Below, piece by piece: positions 47,935 to 60,832 of a DNA stretch of 64,000 nt. Numbering within the stretch: the first letter of the stretch is position 1; each line of letters begins with the position of its first letter. The stretch is from Arbacia lixula. Taxonomy: Eukaryota > Echinodermata > Echinoidea > Arbacioida > Arbaciidae. The translations under genes and the position numbers were made by a program. The notes under the pieces were generated by a model. The model made no database searches. It was not told the origin of the DNA and worked only from the letters and a program-made list of their open reading frames with translations. Location: positions 24,380,635 through 24,444,634 of the forward strand of contig OZ022577.1 in NCBI GenBank assembly GCA_963669155.1, read 5' to 3'.

Positions 47935-48852
47935 ACTACATGTATAGTGTATCCACGGCAGCGTACGGATATATAGTCGCGTAGCAGTCCCAGGGCTAGT
48001 GCCTAAACGGGCGCGAATGTAGACCTAAAAATCACTTTTATGGAGGAATTCAATGGCAAACAAGTTGTCTAGGATTGGGGTCAGGGCTAGATTGAGAATT
48101 AGGGTTAGGGTCAGGATTAAGTTCAGCATTTCAAATTCATAAAATAAGTGCCTCGATCGATACACTTCTCAACTATTGCCGTGAGTGAGTGGCCGTGGGC
48201 GTGGGAGTTGCAATACAGACAGCTAAATAGCGGTATCGACACGTTCCTCGGGAATAAGCCAGTTCATAGTTACACCATGGTTGGATAATCCACTAAATCA
48301 AATCCTCTGGATTGCTCATACTGATGACAATTTCATAGACAATTTTATTAGGAAAAGCACTCGGAAGATATTCGCAAAATCACTCTCAAAGCACAGCCAG
48401 CTTTGTGATAACACGCCAAAGCCAAGGTTGCACTTGATCGTGATCGACAGAGCCTTCCCCCTCATACGTCATGGGCTATGACGTAACCATTGAAGTTGCC
48501 ATTGGTACAACAGAGCCCAGGACCCCGTGCATAAAACTTTCATAGATAGTAACTTTGCTACCAGTGGCAATTTCTTGACTTTGATTGGCTGTCAAGCTGT
48601 GTTTCAATGGTAGTTACCGTTGATGGCAGAGTTACCATTAATGGTAAATTTTATGCAACGGGGCCCAGGTCTATATATTTGTTTGCTATTTTTGTTTGGA
48701 ATTACAATTTTATTTAATCATTACCTGCCTTTTACCGTTACCATTTCTTTGCCTGCTTGTGATGCACACAGTGACCGTACAGGGTGCATCCTGAGGTTGC
48801 AGACGGACGGACGTAGGAGCACCAGCCCTCCCCAGTAGCCTTCCCCCCAGCG

Positions 48853-49234
48853 ATGTCCACTCTGCCTCAGCCCCTCTCCCACTGTCTCCTCAATCAAGTA
48901 CGCCCAGCCCTCAGCCTTCCCCAGACCGGGGTGGGGGGGACTGACATCAAACCCATGATCACCGCCACCACCACCGCCCCCCACCACGCCGCCCACCACG
49001 TCCTCGTCGGCCACGCCCACCTGCACCCGTCGGCCGTCAAGCAGCAGCAGCAGCCACAGCATCCACAACAACAGCAGCAGCAACAGCAGCCCGGCAGCCA
49101 GGAGGTGAAGCCCAGCGTGCTGCCTGCCCACGGGGTGCCATACCCACCCCTCAACGTGCCTAGTCTACCTGCCATGCCCAGTGTGTCAATGCCCAGTGTG
49201 TCCATGCCCAACGCCTCCATGCAGAGCCAGCAGG
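48853..49234 (+). CDS. Unrecognised Gln/Pro-rich protein, coding exon 1
   Basis: 127 codons plus one base. The ATG at 48,853 follows an acceptor-like CTTCCCCCCAG|CG, and an in-frame TAG lies upstream, so this is either the first coding exon or an internal exon whose Met is the start. The protein opens MSTLPQPLSHCLLNQV, then His/Ala/Thr-rich sequence, a polyglutamine tract (about residues 64-79), and SMPSVSMPSVSMPNASMQSQ short repeats. Donor CAGG|GTAAAT, phase 1, fits exon 2 exactly. GC content is much higher than in the surroundings. No domain recognised; low complexity suggests a disordered nuclear or cytoplasmic region. Confidence 0.8.
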
Positions 49235-50038
49235 GTAAATCAGGCTCAGCCCTTGATGTCTACGCTAAAACCCTGCTGCAATTCTGTAAATACACCCTAA
49301 ATATACTGCATACTCCATATATTTCGTGCACAGATTTTCTTGCGATTTTGGGAACAACCTTTCAATGTACCAAATTGGTTGCATAATGGACATTGCCTTT
49401 AATGTGCAAACCAGTATATGCGTAGATGTTTTTAAATGTCTTTTCTGACATTTTTATCCAGAACATCAAGTTTTCTTCTTTGCTTATAAGGAGATGAAAT
49501 CTTATTTAAATGTCTTGAAAATTGAATTGAATTTTAAATGAAAATGCATGGTTATGCTGTTTGCGAAAAATACAGTGTATGCAGTAGTCCTGACTCTTGT
49601 TGTTTGTGTGCTATTCAAATAGATCAAAGAGGCTATTGATTTGATGTAATTATAACATATAAATACATCATGTAGATATTCTCAGAATTTTCCTGTTGAA
49701 TACATTTATTCCAATCCTTTTTTATCATAAGTTATTCCCATAATATGTTATGAAATTATTTTTGTGCTCGGTTGGATTTTTTAAAAGCGAATCAATGTGT
49801 TAGAATGATAAATGAACAGTACAAAGACATTGGTTCCAAATGATGCTATGTGAGAACATTTTTGACACATCAACGTACTTGCTAACCACACATTCAGGTT
49901 CTCAAATATCTCTTATTGTTTGTTGATTTAAGCTTGCTGCATTTCTGATAATACTCATAATGTATGTGTGGTAGAATAAGTGTTCAAGAAGACTAAATGT
50001 ATGTTGTTTGTATGTTTGTCACTCCCCTGGTGTTGCAG

Positions 50039-51156
50039 GTAACAGCCAGGTCAGCAATAGCAACCCCCAGAGAGCGTCACAGGTGAAAAAGTGCCCCAAC
50101 GAGTTCCTGCACCAGAACCCGCAGAGCGAGCGCCAGCTCTTCTACAACGACGTGGCCATGCAGCTGTACAACAGCGACTTCACCAAGTTTGCTTCCAAGA
50201 AGGAGTTCCACGGCTACCTGCTGGAGCAGCAGAAGTGGAGGTGGGACACTCACAGCTACATCGGCAACCTGGAGACGCGGGTGCACAACCTGCTCATCAA
50301 TCCCAACAGTGGTATCGCGCAGAACGTGGCACGCTACCGCAGCGTGCCCATCAAGTGCAAGAGTGAGGATGTGAAGCGATGCGAGGCGACGTCCAAGGAA
50401 TTGGAGAACATGGCGACGAGGATCGCGAGCGTGCGGCAACAGCTGCTACACAAGAAGGGCACACTGCTGTCGTCTAGCGATAACAGTGTGGTGGTGTGGC
50501 AGAACGAACTGGCCTACATCGAGCAGCTCTTTGAGCGGACTGACCAGATGTACAATGAAGTGTTGTCGACCCTGGCCAGTGTCAACCAAACCTTCTCCCA
50601 CCTCCAGGGCAGCTTCACCGCGGAGGCAGCCGAGCTGGCGGACCGGCGGCGACTCTGGCGCCGTCGCAAGGAGAACAACCGCAAGCGGCGGAAGCGCATG
50701 GAGAAGCAATTGGAGAAGATGGAGCAGCGCTCCTGCGAGCTGCTGTTTCATGTCACCTCGCGCGCCGCCTATGACCGTGTCCGCTCCCACCCAGAGATGC
50801 CGCGCATCGGCCCCGGCGAGGTCAACATGGACATGCTGAATGGAATCAAGTCCAAGTCGGATGTGCGGCCACTCATGCACCTCCTCAGCAAGGGTTACAT
50901 GACGCCCGGGGCCATGGACATGGTCTCGCAGAAAATTCAGAAACTGGAGTGTGGGATCAAGACGGAGGCGCATCAGCAAGCAACGCAAGTCGGCATCAAC
51001 TCGCTCGCCGCTAACAAGGTCATGACCTCTACCACCGAGATGAATTCCATCCTGCCGCCAGTCACGGGGATCCCTCCCATGCCCGTCTCGGTCAACTCCT
51101 CCATTACGCAGCAGTCTGTGCCCACAGTCAACCTCAACACTCAGCTCTCCAAATGA
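50039..51156 (+). CDS. Unrecognised conserved-looking coiled-coil protein, coding exon 2 (terminal)
   Basis: Acceptor TTGCAG|GT continues the phase from 49,234; stop TGA at 51,154. The joined protein is 499 residues. Visible parts: residues about 145-290, a dense helical segment (FLHQNPQSERQLFYNDVAMQ, LEQQKWRWDTHSYIGNLETR, CEATSKELENMATRIASVRQ); about 325-370, very basic and coiled-coil (RRRLWRRRKENNRKRRKRME), a likely nuclear localisation signal; about 370-440, VRSHPEMPRIGPGEVNMDML and a GYMTPGAMDMVSQKIQKLE helix; then a Thr/Pro/Val-rich tail. The strong third-position GC bias and sustained non-repetitive reading frame make this real coding sequence. I do not recognise the family; a chromatin or transcription cofactor is possible from composition only. 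Confidence 0.88.
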
Positions 51157-53141
51157 GAAACTCCCAGCCTTGGCAAAGCGTCAGACAACAGCTTTGATAA
51201 AGATTGGTTGACTTCTCCGACATGCCCGCATGCCGCAGCCGGTGCTTACAGTCAACCTTGACACTCCTGCAGCCTCGGCAAGGCTTCACCCAACAACTGT
51301 GGCACAGGCTGGAGAACACTCTCTGTGCTAATAGCTCATACTAAAGGAAGTGCTCACCGCAAAGAGAGATTCTTTGAAATGAACACTCTTGGCTCAAAAT
51401 CTGAACGGATTGAGCATGTCATGTATGCGTGAGGAGATTGAGTCGTCGCATGCAGAGTGTGGCGTGACTCAAAATACCATGGAAATACTGGTAAGAAAGT
51501 GTGACTGAAGAGGTTGGAAAGCTACCTGTAGATGTCAATCTACCTGGTTTATTAAGAATTTTGTCATCTGGACTGAATGCCAGAACTATGTATAAAATTC
51601 AAAAGAAGTGAAGTTTAAAAGTGAACAAAAGGAGGTATCTTGGACTCTTTGGGCTATTCAGCAGAAGTTTATGGCAAACTTACAGTATGTTATTTTTTAC
51701 TGAACTGTGTATATATTCAAATTCATGAATTTGTTTTATAATTTGTTTAGTATGGAAAATGATCCATATAGATAGGCTGTCATTTGTAAGGGATATGTAT
51801 GCTGCTTCAAGTTGGAAGGCTCGGGCGCGCCTGAAGTCATCCCGAAGTACAGTTTTGTAATTGCTAAACTAATGACTATAGGCTCCCATATTGATAACTG
51901 TTCTGTGAGGCTTGAATTGCATGCTTCATGTTGTAAACATGTACATGCACATATTAATCCAATACGTCCTCCTCGTTGGTGTAACTTTGTTTGGTATGTC
52001 CTGTTTGGTGTACATGTACATGAATGTTCTGGTCAAATGAGTGGCAGGTACAACGGGTAATTACCTGATGTTGGAAATATCATTAAAAGGGATACGGTTA
52101 ATTGGTGAAAGACCTCCCAATGATTACCAGAATGTTTTCGCAACTGCGATATAATCACTGTTCATGTTGTGTTCTTCATTTCTTTACATTAATGTGCATG
52201 TATTTCCAAAGTGTGGATAGTATTCTAACTATGCTTCAAAATGCTATAGGTAGACAGTTAAAACCACTCTGGTTATTTTTGTTTGAAGGGAACTTGCATG
52301 CGTAAGATCCCCCCTTGACCCCCATGTGACAGTTTACACTGAACATCAATGCAAATATGCTATAGAATATTGCATCTGAAATTAATCAACAAAAGATCCC
52401 CTGTTAAAAAAAGAAATATCTTCTTATCTGTTTCATGACATCACGCTTGAGTTGCCCATGAAAACAACTCTTTTCTCTCCATGGTAGACTTGATGCCTGC
52501 CACTTTCATCTGTTTTACATGAATTCAACTACACACTGTACATGCAAGTTCATGGAGATGTTCAACTATATTACCTAGGGGTTATACATACCTGCTTCTA
52601 GTTCCTACCGTAGATTTTTTCTGCTGATTTTCTTGTCTTTTAAATGTCATGCACAAGTTCATGAGACCCATCTTGTCACAAGCAAGCTCAGCAACTGTGT
52701 TTATTCAGGTGAAGGCTAACAACTCTATCTTGTGAATTTTTATTATGGCATAATACTTGTAAAAACGAATTTGTGTTAAATTGTAAGTACCTGTGTGTAA
52801 GGTACATGTGTAAGGTAGTTCCACCATATAATGCATGTAAGAGACATGAACTTAATCATGCTGGCTAAACATGTTCTTTGGGATAGATTATAGATCACAG
52901 TGCAAAATTATTTGTCCCCTCTTATGACATTGTACACTAATTGCCCTGTGATTTTACTTTATTTACGATTGTTTTCTGTTATTACAAGTTATGAAGAGCA
53001 TGAAATTATAGCACTTTGGGATGGATCACAGGTACAATGCATGATAATAGATGGTGATTGCAACTCTGTCAGGCATTTTAGTACATACGTATGTACCTCT
53101 GCATATCTTGATGCACATGACATGAGGCACAGGGTTGTTGA

Positions 53142-53373
53142 TACACTCCAGCTCAAAAGAGTTGGCAAAGGGTAAGGGAAAGGGCAGAAAGGAAAGGAGC
53201 TGCAGTTTTAAACCGCTGTATGTTTTGTCCAGCTCAGCATGAAACACGATGCTCTAGCCTAAAAAGCATGCTTCATGCTGAACTGGACAAAATATACCGT
53301 GGTTTTAAACTGCGGCTCCTTCCCTTTCTTCCCTTTCCCTTTCCCTATGCCAATTCTTTTAAGCTGTGGTGTA
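53142..53373. mobile_element. Foldback MITE, 232 bp (second copy)
   Basis: Same family as 31,281-31,526: ends 'tacactccagctcaaaagag' and 'cttttaagctgtggtgta', central 'gtccagctcagcatgaaaca' pairing with 'catgctgaactggac'. TIRs less perfect than in the first copy, so it is probably older. Confidence 0.82.
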
Positions 53374-54639
53374 TGGTGATATGTTTCTCTGGGTTTACAT
53401 TTATCCATCTTTATCCATGCCACCAGGCAGTGTTGGTATCATTTCACCTGGTATGAGCACCACTTGCGCAACTTTTAAACTCTTCAAACGCCATTGAGAG
53501 TGAGACAATACACATTATTCCCATAGGCAAAGGGCAGAGGAGTTAAGGCTCTAAAATACCACTTGTAAATGGTTGTTGCCGTGACATCAGGGCCCCGTAT
53601 CAGTCACCAAGAATGATTTCGAATCTGTTGTATAACGCTCCACACCACATGCATTGGACATGTACCACTGTTGTCTATGGCAACCACACTTGAACAGAGC
53701 CTTTCTTTGCAATTAATCATATACATTTTTTTTATGATGAATTTGTTGAGGTCACAATGAGTTTTTATGACTTCCTAATGGTTGACCACAGGTTAGATTC
53801 AATTTACTGAAGTAAATCCGCAATTGACATACATGTAGATAAGTTACACAAACACTTGATCATATCAAGGAAATACATGTAGTTACTGCAAACTGAAACT
53901 GTGTTTTCAAAGCTTTCGAACATACAAAAGAAATCTAGATAATAAGATATTTCTGTAAGTATGGACCAAATGTAAATGATGTTATTTTGAGCTTTGATAG
54001 TTGTTAGTAGCACCCTAGATTTATGTTGTACATTTAGTAAATATTTGTTTAAAAGATGCTGGAATGTGACATTTTTTGTTCATTAATTTACTTTGTATAG
54101 CATCAGTTTTTTTTAAGATCATCATTCAAAATCATTTTTTCAGTCTTGGTAATTTTAACGATATTGCAAATTTTTACTGATGAGTATAATCATGATTTAT
54201 AATTAAGTGTCCTCCACTGAAACAATTACATTTTGCAATGGAGAATAAGTTTAGAGTTATTTAGGTGTATCATTTGGATAGTTACTTCAGAATGAACTCA
54301 AATTGCTATATTTATTGGTGTCAATAATACTTGATAATTTAATTTTAACATTTCTCATTTATATTTTGCATTTCAAATTTGAATAATTTATTGAATGATT
54401 GCTCAAAACTTGTTTATGCACATATCCTTACTTTGTAGACTATTATTGTGACATTTCCAAGCAATTATTTTTTTTAATGGTAAGAATATATGTAACGGTG
54501 ACAAAACCTTCATTTTATCACTGAATAGATCAGGCACACTGTATGTTACAAATGAAAGATTTTATTCAACAAAGTCACAGCTAAGTCACTGTCTTAGAGC
54601 TATGTAAGATAGTGAACCCATACTTGTAAAAGTTGCTGC

Positions 54640-54722
54640 ACACACACACACACATACACACACAAACACAAACAAATACACATACACACAAACAAAAAAA
54701 TATACAGACACACACAAACATG
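54640..54722. repeat. (CA)n/(CAAA)n microsatellite
   Basis: ACACAC and ACAAACA repeats with interruptions. Confidence 0.85.
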
Positions 54723-56449
54723 CATTTTTTTTTACCAATGATGTTAACCTAACAACCATGCAAATTATATGTATGTTATTTATAAGTACAAATTAATTAC
54801 AATGGCATAGCTGACAATATAAAATATGACTACTACTCATACTACTCACATACATGAACAGACACAGACACACACACACACATCCCTTAAGTGTAAAGTT
54901 CCCATTTGAGAGCAGATGGAACAGAAAGGCAAGCCTCTAAATTCCCTATGAGGAACTGCTGTGTCAACACAGGCTATGTTGTATTCTGGCCTGGTGAGCA
55001 AGATGTGCGTCAGAGGGTTCCCCGGAGCCCCCCCCCCCCCCCCCCCCCCCCCCCTCATACAAAGGTAAGGCCATTGGCTCATAGACTGGACTTATTTTCA
55101 ACTGGAACTCAAATGTAAAAGCTCCAGTCTAAATATGGTATGAAAACAAGCATTGCATTCTCTTTTGATTATATTAATACTCACAGTTGTACCTAAGTGG
55201 GTCTAGGTAAGGATAAGACATTCAACGCTCTAATGATGTAACAGTCGGACAAACCATTTTTAGTTTTCTTATTCATTGTGATTGTTTGAATAACCCTGTG
55301 TAATTGTGAAGGTACATGTACAGGCTGCATACCGTACCTTTGAACTGAACTTAAACCTCAACATATCTTCTAAATATTGATCAGGACCGGTAGGTTGCTA
55401 TTTCCCTGATACTTAATATTTGCAAGATAAATGGTGGATTGTCAGTAAACCTATAGATTATAGATATATCTTGACATTTTAAATTAAAGAAATGTGATTT
55501 ATATCTTCTCAAAAGCATGAAGGAGCTTTAGTTGTGTGACATTTACAACTGCCTTTTATGTTTACTTTATTATGGCTGTTTCATAGTCGTACATACACTT
55601 ATATGGTGAGCTGTAGAATTTAAAAAAAAAAACATTATAAACCTTGTATTCATGTAGAAATGTAAATACACATACTGTAAAATAGTGAGTATGAAAGGAA
55701 GGAGCACAATTTATTTCACTTTTTGATTTTTCCTCATAGCTAGCGTCAGAGACTTAAATATGTGGTGCTATTTGTCAACACGTGTCCCTTGTGATGTAAC
55801 CGGATTCATAAACTTGACCAACTCGATACGAGACACGGTCAAAGTAGCGGTTTGTAGGCATGAATCCTGCAAGATGTTTAAGAAAAAAAAAAATACATGA
55901 GTTGGCCACTGATGAACTCTATTCTGTAATTGCAGATTGCACATCCGGAACTTTTCCCAAAGTAGCATTTTGTATGATATATCATATCTCTTTTTAATGT
56001 CATTTTATTTTGTTGAACTGTTCAAGGTTTACATGTAGTCATAATGAACCTGTACTCCATGTATTACTATATAAAAACAATGTCACAAGTTTTTAATTAT
56101 TTTTTTTAAAGCTTGGAGCATTTTAGAATGAGGTCAAATATACTTTTAAAAGACAAATGTGTGTAAGATGTAACCCACCAACATATGCTTTGGCAGAATT
56201 GATTGGAATAGTCTTGTCTATTCTTGGCTACCCCCTACCCCTGACCGAAATGTAATTGTGTACTTGATTGACAGAGTGTTGGGGGAAAGGGGGCGGGGTA
56301 TGAAATTGCTGTAAGATGGTTATGGGGAATACTGATGTGATTTTTTATTTTTTCATGTTACTGTTTTGCACACTGAACTGTTTAAATATGGAAGAGGTCA
56401 GATATGATATGCAATCGCTAGTTTATGTACCTGTAACATCTCTGCAAAG

Positions 56450-56455
56450 AATAAA
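56450..56455 (+). terminator. Candidate poly(A) signal AATAAA
   Basis: AATAAA followed by 'tgagaaatgaacatag'. Proposed end of the gene coding at 48,853-51,156; not confirmed by any cleavage-site evidence. Confidence 0.3.
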
Positions 56456-57237
56456 TGAGAAATGAACATAGACTGGTGTGAACTCAACTGTTTCAAGGGA
56501 AGATGCATGATGTAATGTGTCTGTGTTCACATCATCACGACTTTTATGGAGGTATGAAGCCCCTGATGTGGAGAGTGATCGAGATCATTCACCATAGGAT
56601 GTAATTATTTAACTGGTGCACTGCGATTGTGATTAAAGACTCAAATTGATAACAAGTACTTGTGGAATTTATGTTCACTCTCGTTTGTTTATGTGTATGT
56701 GTACTCTATCGAAAATTTTAGATATGTTGGTAACAAAGTGGAGTCCGTTGTGGGTCTATTGAAATGTAACGTGATGTGAAATGCATCCAAAGCATGACTG
56801 TGATAATTTATTGCATAATACCATATGGAGGACTTCGTGGTGGTTTGCCTAAGAAGTACCAAAAAGATTTATTATTGGGGAGGAAATGGCTTTAACCAAA
56901 TTTCTTACTCTGAATGTGTACGTAGCTGTCAGTTTGTTGTTCCGTTTTTGGGATGCAGTGTATTTTAGAATGATTTAAAGAACAATCCACAAATTATAGC
57001 ATTCACGAGGACAACAACGGCATGCTCCAGAGTAAGTTAACACATGTACATTTGTAACCTTAGCCTCTTGTCGAGGCCCTGGCCTGGCAGATGCTTCGCG
57101 AGTCAGGCCTAATTCGCGAAGCGAATTAGGATATCACTCGCTTCGCAAGGGAACCAGCCGCCAGCGCCTCGACCAGAGGCTAATACATATATTGTATAGT
57201 AATACGATTGATTGGTCAATCAGCAAAGAAAAAGACG

Positions 57238-57330
57238 ACCATGCGGGAATTGAACCTGCGATCTACAGTTTACCGGGCTGCGACACTACCCACCAGGCTA
57301 ACCGCTTGGCTGATGATGACACAATACTTA
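57238..57330 (-). mobile_element. tRNA-derived SINE head (not a functional tRNA)
   Basis: On the minus strand: 'gccaagcggttagcctggtg', then 'gcccggtaaactgtagatcg', then B box GGTTCAATTCC. The order matches the SINE family at 16.7-17.5 kb. The cloverleaf is incomplete (mismatched T stem, no clear acceptor stem), so I do not call a tRNA gene. Confidence 0.6.
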
Positions 57331-57342
57331 TCCTAAGCGATT

Positions 57343-57720
57343 CTTAAAGGAATAGTTCACCCTGAAGATAAGTTGGTTTCGATAAAAGCGGGAACGTGAA
57401 ACATAATAGTGAAGGTTTGACGAAAATCCATCAAAGGATAAGAAAATAATGATCTTTGGATATTTCAATTTCAAATTGAACTCTCCCATGTGTTGTGTGC
57501 TGTTTTATTTCATAACTGCCTCTTTTTCCTGTTTTTTTACAATTATTCTTCAAAGAGGTATGTGTGTAAAAACGGATTTATAATGATGTATCAAATGCAC
57601 AGGTAAAAAGATGTACATTGTATGTCTTTTCGAGAAAATGCAGTTTCAAAATAATTATACACAGCATATGGGAGAGCACATTTACATTTTCAATGTAAGG
57701 CTCTGCAGATGCGAGACAAA
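57343..57720. mobile_element. Truncated 'AGTTCACCCTGA' MITE
   Basis: Left end 'cttaaaggaatagttcaccc' and interior 'gtgaaggtttgacgaaaatc', 'aggtatgtgtgtaaaaac', 'catatgggagagcaca' match 40,700-41,195; the right end is lost. Confidence 0.75.
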
Positions 57721-58611
57721 GTTTACGACGGCCGGCCCCCAAACCATTCAAAAATGTAAATTACATTCTGACGTGAAGCTTTTATACATTCACCACATTT
57801 CCTTTTGATCAATCCTGTAAAGAAAAGGCATAAAACACACCCTCCTAGGACTTTGCAACACTTTAAAAAATGAATACAAAACTGTGACAGACTAAAACAA
57901 AAATATTTTAAATGATGTTTATTCGCTAGTCACATGTGTACACCAGAATAATCTATATTGTATTGCATTGTTTACAAATAGTTATTAATAGTACATGTAA
58001 AATACTGACACACAAAACCATGTGAAATACAATATGGTTAAAAGCAATATAAAATTACTGGTTTTTATTAATCAGGTCATACACAATGTCAATCTGATAG
58101 ATGAAAAACTATTAATTTTTCAAAGTCCCTTTTTATAAAAAAAAACAAAAAAAAAACGAATACTCTTCAACGTGTATACGTAGACAACGTTTACTCCATA
58201 ACTTGTACCTATTTCACACAAAAGGAATACTGATTATTTAGATAAATGATTTGAACGGAATGATTTTCATCTCACTTGATAAATATACATGTAATTATAA
58301 GTCCAATCTAACGTTGGAATGTACAATCGCGCACGAAAATCACGTATTTAGATTGTAATCATACCATATGATTGATATATCATTTTGAGACAATTCCGTC
58401 ACGTGACAAGGTTATATTGATACAGAATTCATTACCGTTTACAATGTTGACAATGGAGATGGAAAGGGATTGAACCCCACCCACCCCACCCCAAACTATC
58501 CCTTGCCGGCTTGAATTGTCATCAAAAGAACACACATTTCAAATGTATGCGTGTTCGATAATTCCCCAGTGTCACATCCATGAATAACAGTAAGCACGAA
58601 ACAACGGGAAG

Positions 58612-58795
58612 CACTCGTTATTTCGAAGGTTCGTTATTCCGAGCGACAAATGCTCGGATTAACGAACCCTTTTTCGTTTTCGGACTAACGAGCATCGAGG
58701 TATAGGCAATTTACGTGTTTCGGAATTACGAACCTTCGGAATAACGAACCCCGGAATAATCGAACCTTCGGGATATCGAACTGTAACCCGAAACA
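58612..58795. repeat. Palindrome-rich 'GGAATAACGAACC' repeat
   Basis: Many copies of TTCGTTATTCCG / CGGAATAACGAA in both orientations, so the segment can fold on itself. Likely a small foldback element. Confidence 0.7.
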
Positions 58796-60021
58796 ACAGA
58801 CTATCCTGCAAAGTTATGTTTCAAAGATGTGCACTTCTTAATTGTTATCTGACAAGTGATAAATAGAGAACCAATCTTCAAATACAATTATATAAACAAA
58901 ACGCGTGTATGATGAGTGTTATTCTGTTAGCAGAGAAGACACTTGCACAACTCAGAGTACCCGTAGTTAACGAGATCAGATTCAATATCAGAGATCAGAT
59001 AATCAATTCGTCCATACACATCTCCCAGAAGTGGTTTTGTACGCATGGAAAAGTTATCATAATATGTGAGCGCTGTTATTCGATGGGATAGAAGTTCTCG
59101 CGTAATTTGCTCTCACACTTCAAATATCCCCGCAACCTTGGAGAATATGCCCGTAGCTTTGATAAAGTACTGAATTGAGTACGGGTGTTTTTAGTACATG
59201 TCTTGAGGATATTTCTAGAACATTGTTTTTACATGGGCAAAACCAGGGATATTTTCAGATTGGCGAGGTGCGAAAGTGCTAAGACGCGTTTAAGAGATTC
59301 TGCACGAATCCAGTAAGCGTATACATCATATCCGTCCATGACATCCGCGTCCAAACCATGTACGGTTGAAGATACAAAGCAGCTAGGCCTAGTTAATAAT
59401 GAGACAAACGTCTTATAACCAGTGCGGGGACCAGCAATTTGCGAGTCTCCAATTTGATGACCCACTTCAGAAGTTACAAATCTGCCCCCCCCCCCCCCCC
59501 CCACACACACACACGCACGATTACACCCCCTGGCACCCCACCCTAACAATTACACACATCACCCCACCCACCTCTATGTACCATAATTATCTTTATCCAT
59601 GAACCTGCCCTCCATTCAAATACTAGCTGGTACTGTATATTAACCGGTAAAAATCGTATCATAGCACGTATGGTAAGTGAAGGTCCTTCGACAAAATGGC
59701 AACTTGCGATTACAGCCTGAATACAAGCTACGTGATGGTGACATTCAGGTTCATGTTAACAGACAGTCGCTCCAGACATAACCATGTTAACCTAATCAAA
59801 ATGACATCACCTTTGATGCCATTACTCTATATAAAGTCAATTTGGAATGACATTGAACGACGTGGTTAAGTTGAGAAACATTCGTCTTATTTTGGGGGAG
59901 GTTTGGACCCTGCCGTTTTCTGATTTCTCAGCAGTTCTCGACAGTTGTTTTTTTTTTTCTGGTCAGAACTAGAACAGCTCCAACTAATTCATGACATGGA
60001 AGACGGATGGTATGATTTTCG

Positions 60022-60548
60022 ATTTAAAGATTGTCCATCCCTTTTGCAAGCTTAAAATTTGAAATCGTCTATCACGATCGTAAATTGAAGACAGTGTGAT
60101 TCAAGACCATTTCTAAGAATATAGCATGTTGAAGCTTTCTGTATAATGTAAAAAATTTCAGCCGTTAAATTTCAAACCGACTTTTTTCGTACTACGAAAA
60201 AAGTATTAGTCTTTGTTACAGTATCTATGTGATTATTATGCGTGTGTGAAATCCTAATTTTATGAGTAACTACCAAACTTTGGAGATGATTCCTTCCATA
60301 GAACAATTTTTTCATAATGCGTTTTATAATTTAATAAGCAGATTAATCAATAAAGCAGATATTTTAACACAAACTGCTAAGAGCCTGAGGTAAAGACTAT
60401 TAATCAGACGTTGTTTACGTGCATTATTTGAATTTTACACTACGTATCAGTTTCAAATTGTGAATATAGAGCTTGCTAACACTTCTCTATGTTTTGTCAA
60501 TGTTTCGATGGTTTTGTGGTGATCTGAAAAAGGGACTGGCTGTCTAAA
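60022..60548. mobile_element. 'CTTTAAAG' MITE, inverted twin of 42,056-42,585
   Basis: Begins 'tttaaagattgtccatccct' and ends 'aaaagggactggctgtctaa'; the interior is nearly identical to the reverse complement of the 42-kb copy, implying recent activity. Confidence 0.88.
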
Positions 60549-60670
60549 ATCCCATCTAGCTAGTCGTATATACATACGCATAGTTTCCTTGTATATGTTG
60601 CCTATTTTGTCCCTCCCTCTCTTCCTCGTCCTGCTCCCCCCCCCCCCCCCCCCCCACTCTTCCTTATCGG

Positions 60671-60832
60671 TTTCTTCTTCTTCTTCTTCTTCTTCTTCTT
60701 CTTCTTCTTCTTCTTCTTCTTCTTCTTCTTCTTCTTCTCCTTCTTCTTTTTCTTCTTCTTCTTCTTCTTCTTCTTCTTCTTCTTCTTCTTCTTCTTCTTC
60801 TTCTTCTTCTTCTTCTTCTTCTTCTTCTTCTC
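60671..60832. repeat. (TTC)n trinucleotide array
   Basis: About 160 bp of TTC/GAA with two short interruptions near 60,738-60,751, after a C run at about 60,637-60,655. Polyserine and polyarginine ORFs here are artefacts. Confidence 0.95.

Larger units (their letters stand above)
51157..56475 (+). other. Probable long 3' UTR of the plus-strand gene, with repeats
   Basis: No coding signal follows the stop. The first clear AATAAA I find in this stretch is at 56,450-56,455, so the 3' UTR could be about 5.3 kb, but earlier variant signals cannot be excluded. Within it: a foldback MITE (53,142-53,373), a CA/CAAA-rich tract (54,640-54,720) and a C run (55,029-55,054). Confidence 0.4.

Noticed and set aside
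48060-48125. Interstitial telomere repeat (words like ttagggttagggtcagg)
   Set aside because: Only one or two TTAGGG units are exact; the rest is degenerate GGGTCAGG-type sequence.
48721-49220. Minus-strand ORFs opposite the plus-strand gene's first coding exon (polyleucine/polycysteine)
   Set aside because: Antisense readings of the CAG-rich polyglutamine exon, with no splice or domain support.
50077-50988. Long minus-strand ORFs of 120 and 180 codons within 50.0-51.0 kb
   Set aside because: Antisense of a GC-rich coding exon, where open antisense frames are expected; composition is His/Leu/Val-rich without domains.
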